From positions 1-64,000 of the forward strand of contig CAJTHL010000015.1 of assembly GCA_910576205.1 (NCBI GenBank): a stretch of DNA of 64,000 nt. Direction: 5' to 3'. Below, piece by piece: positions 63,796-64,000 of this stretch. Each line of letters starts with the position of its first letter. The first letter of the stretch is position 1. Source of the DNA: Clostridia bacterium. Lineage in GTDB: Bacteria > Bacillota > Clostridia > Lachnospirales > Lachnospiraceae. Under the pieces are notes generated by a model, which saw only the letters and a list, made by a program, of their open reading frames with translations, did no database searches and was not told the DNA's origin. The position numbers and the translations under genes are program-made.

Positions 63796-64000
63796 GGAAA
63801 AGCGCGGCCTCCGTTTTTCGCGCCATGTATAGGGGAGCGCATAAACGGCAAGCAATTCGGGTGTGGCCACACTCCGAAATTTTTGCTGGGCCGTGGGCCC
63901 GCAAAAATGCTTGTTGGGGAGCCTCCCCAAACCCGGCTCTTTGGGACAAAATGTCCCAAAGAGGTTGGCTGCGTCACCGCCGCTATCGCGTCTGTTCCTT
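63796..64000. other. Hairpin-rich segment at the window edge
   Basis: 205 bp without a gene. It carries TTGGGGAG-CCTCCCCAA (63,914-63,930), the perfect dyad TTTGGGACA-AAA-TGTCCCAAA (63,940-63,960, copy 4 of the GGGACA repeat), and near the end CGTCTGTTCCTT, also found at 55,676-55,687. Likely the start of another transfer-origin or regulatory region that continues beyond the window. Confidence 0.45.

Noticed and set aside
1-64000. CRISPR array, tRNA or rRNA genes
   Set aside because: No regularly spaced direct repeats, no cloverleaf with a TTCRA arm, and no rRNA-like stretch was recognised when reading both strands.

Overview
The window looks like a chromosome segment of a gut-type Firmicute, most likely class Clostridia (Lachnospiraceae or a relative). 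Host-type pieces support this: an orphan CIRCE element with a groES stub, a MarR-MATE-cytidylate-kinase-like operon, and a Clostridia-type Hsp20. The mobile elements are of a kind common in those bacteria. No rRNA, tRNA or CRISPR array was seen. Host-type DNA (about 0.4-6.2 kb) is AT-richer than the conjugative element that follows.

Layout. (1) 1-404: right end of an IS256-family insertion sequence. (2) 0.4-6.25 kb: worn host region with an HxlR regulator, two FMN/iron-sulfur flavoproteins, Hsp20, a LysR regulator, CIRCE plus a groES stub, a MarR remnant, a MATE pump and a truncated kinase-like gene. (3) 6.3-7.54 kb: 3' two-thirds of a large serine recombinase gene. Its 5' piece lies at 51,966-52,085. 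(4) 7,540-51,965: a complete-looking 44.4-kb integrative conjugative element (ICE) of the Tn1549/CTn type. It sits inside that recombinase gene, has imperfect inverted repeats at its ends and a 2-bp AA core. Removing it on paper restores the recombinase reading frame exactly. (5) 52.1-64 kb: part of one or more further mobile elements, with a MerR-ABC exporter cassette, a sigma-like gene, a Cys-rich protein, a RepA_N remnant, a serine recombinase, a second sigma-like gene, and a two-component system with a lipoprotein.

How the ICE works. ParA/ParB and an initiator-like protein serve maintenance. PcfB, the VirD4 coupling protein, a Maff2 pilin-like protein, a VirB6-like channel protein, PrgI (VirB3-like), VirB4 and a CHAP-domain wall hydrolase form the conjugation machine. 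TopB, a C5-cytosine methyltransferase, a CHC2-ArdC fusion, a 2,615-residue methyltransferase-helicase, MobC and the MOBP-type relaxase MobA process DNA, with a likely oriT just after mobA. The cargo (41-46.8 kb) is a regulator pair, a two-component system and two ABC exporters resembling antimicrobial-peptide immunity modules. A sigma-like gene, TnpW and two tandem serine recombinases close the right end.

Most unusual signals. First, a five-part leader occurs three times (46.8-47.2, 54.6-55.0 and, reversed, 60.1-59.7 kb), each time between a cargo cassette and a sigma-70-region-4-like gene. It consists of an A-loop hairpin, a GCGGC-TTGA hairpin, a tiny peptide ending in Ser-Lys-Lys-Ala, a terminator-like hairpin, and a hairpin that buries the Shine-Dalgarno (SD) sequence of the sigma-like gene. 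Second, a complete tnpV gene with its own SD lies in the +1 frame inside the helicase gene. Third, the methyltransferase gene carries a second protein-like reading frame across motif VIII. Fourth, a membrane-anchored protein carries a second copy of the all-alpha region of the coupling protein.
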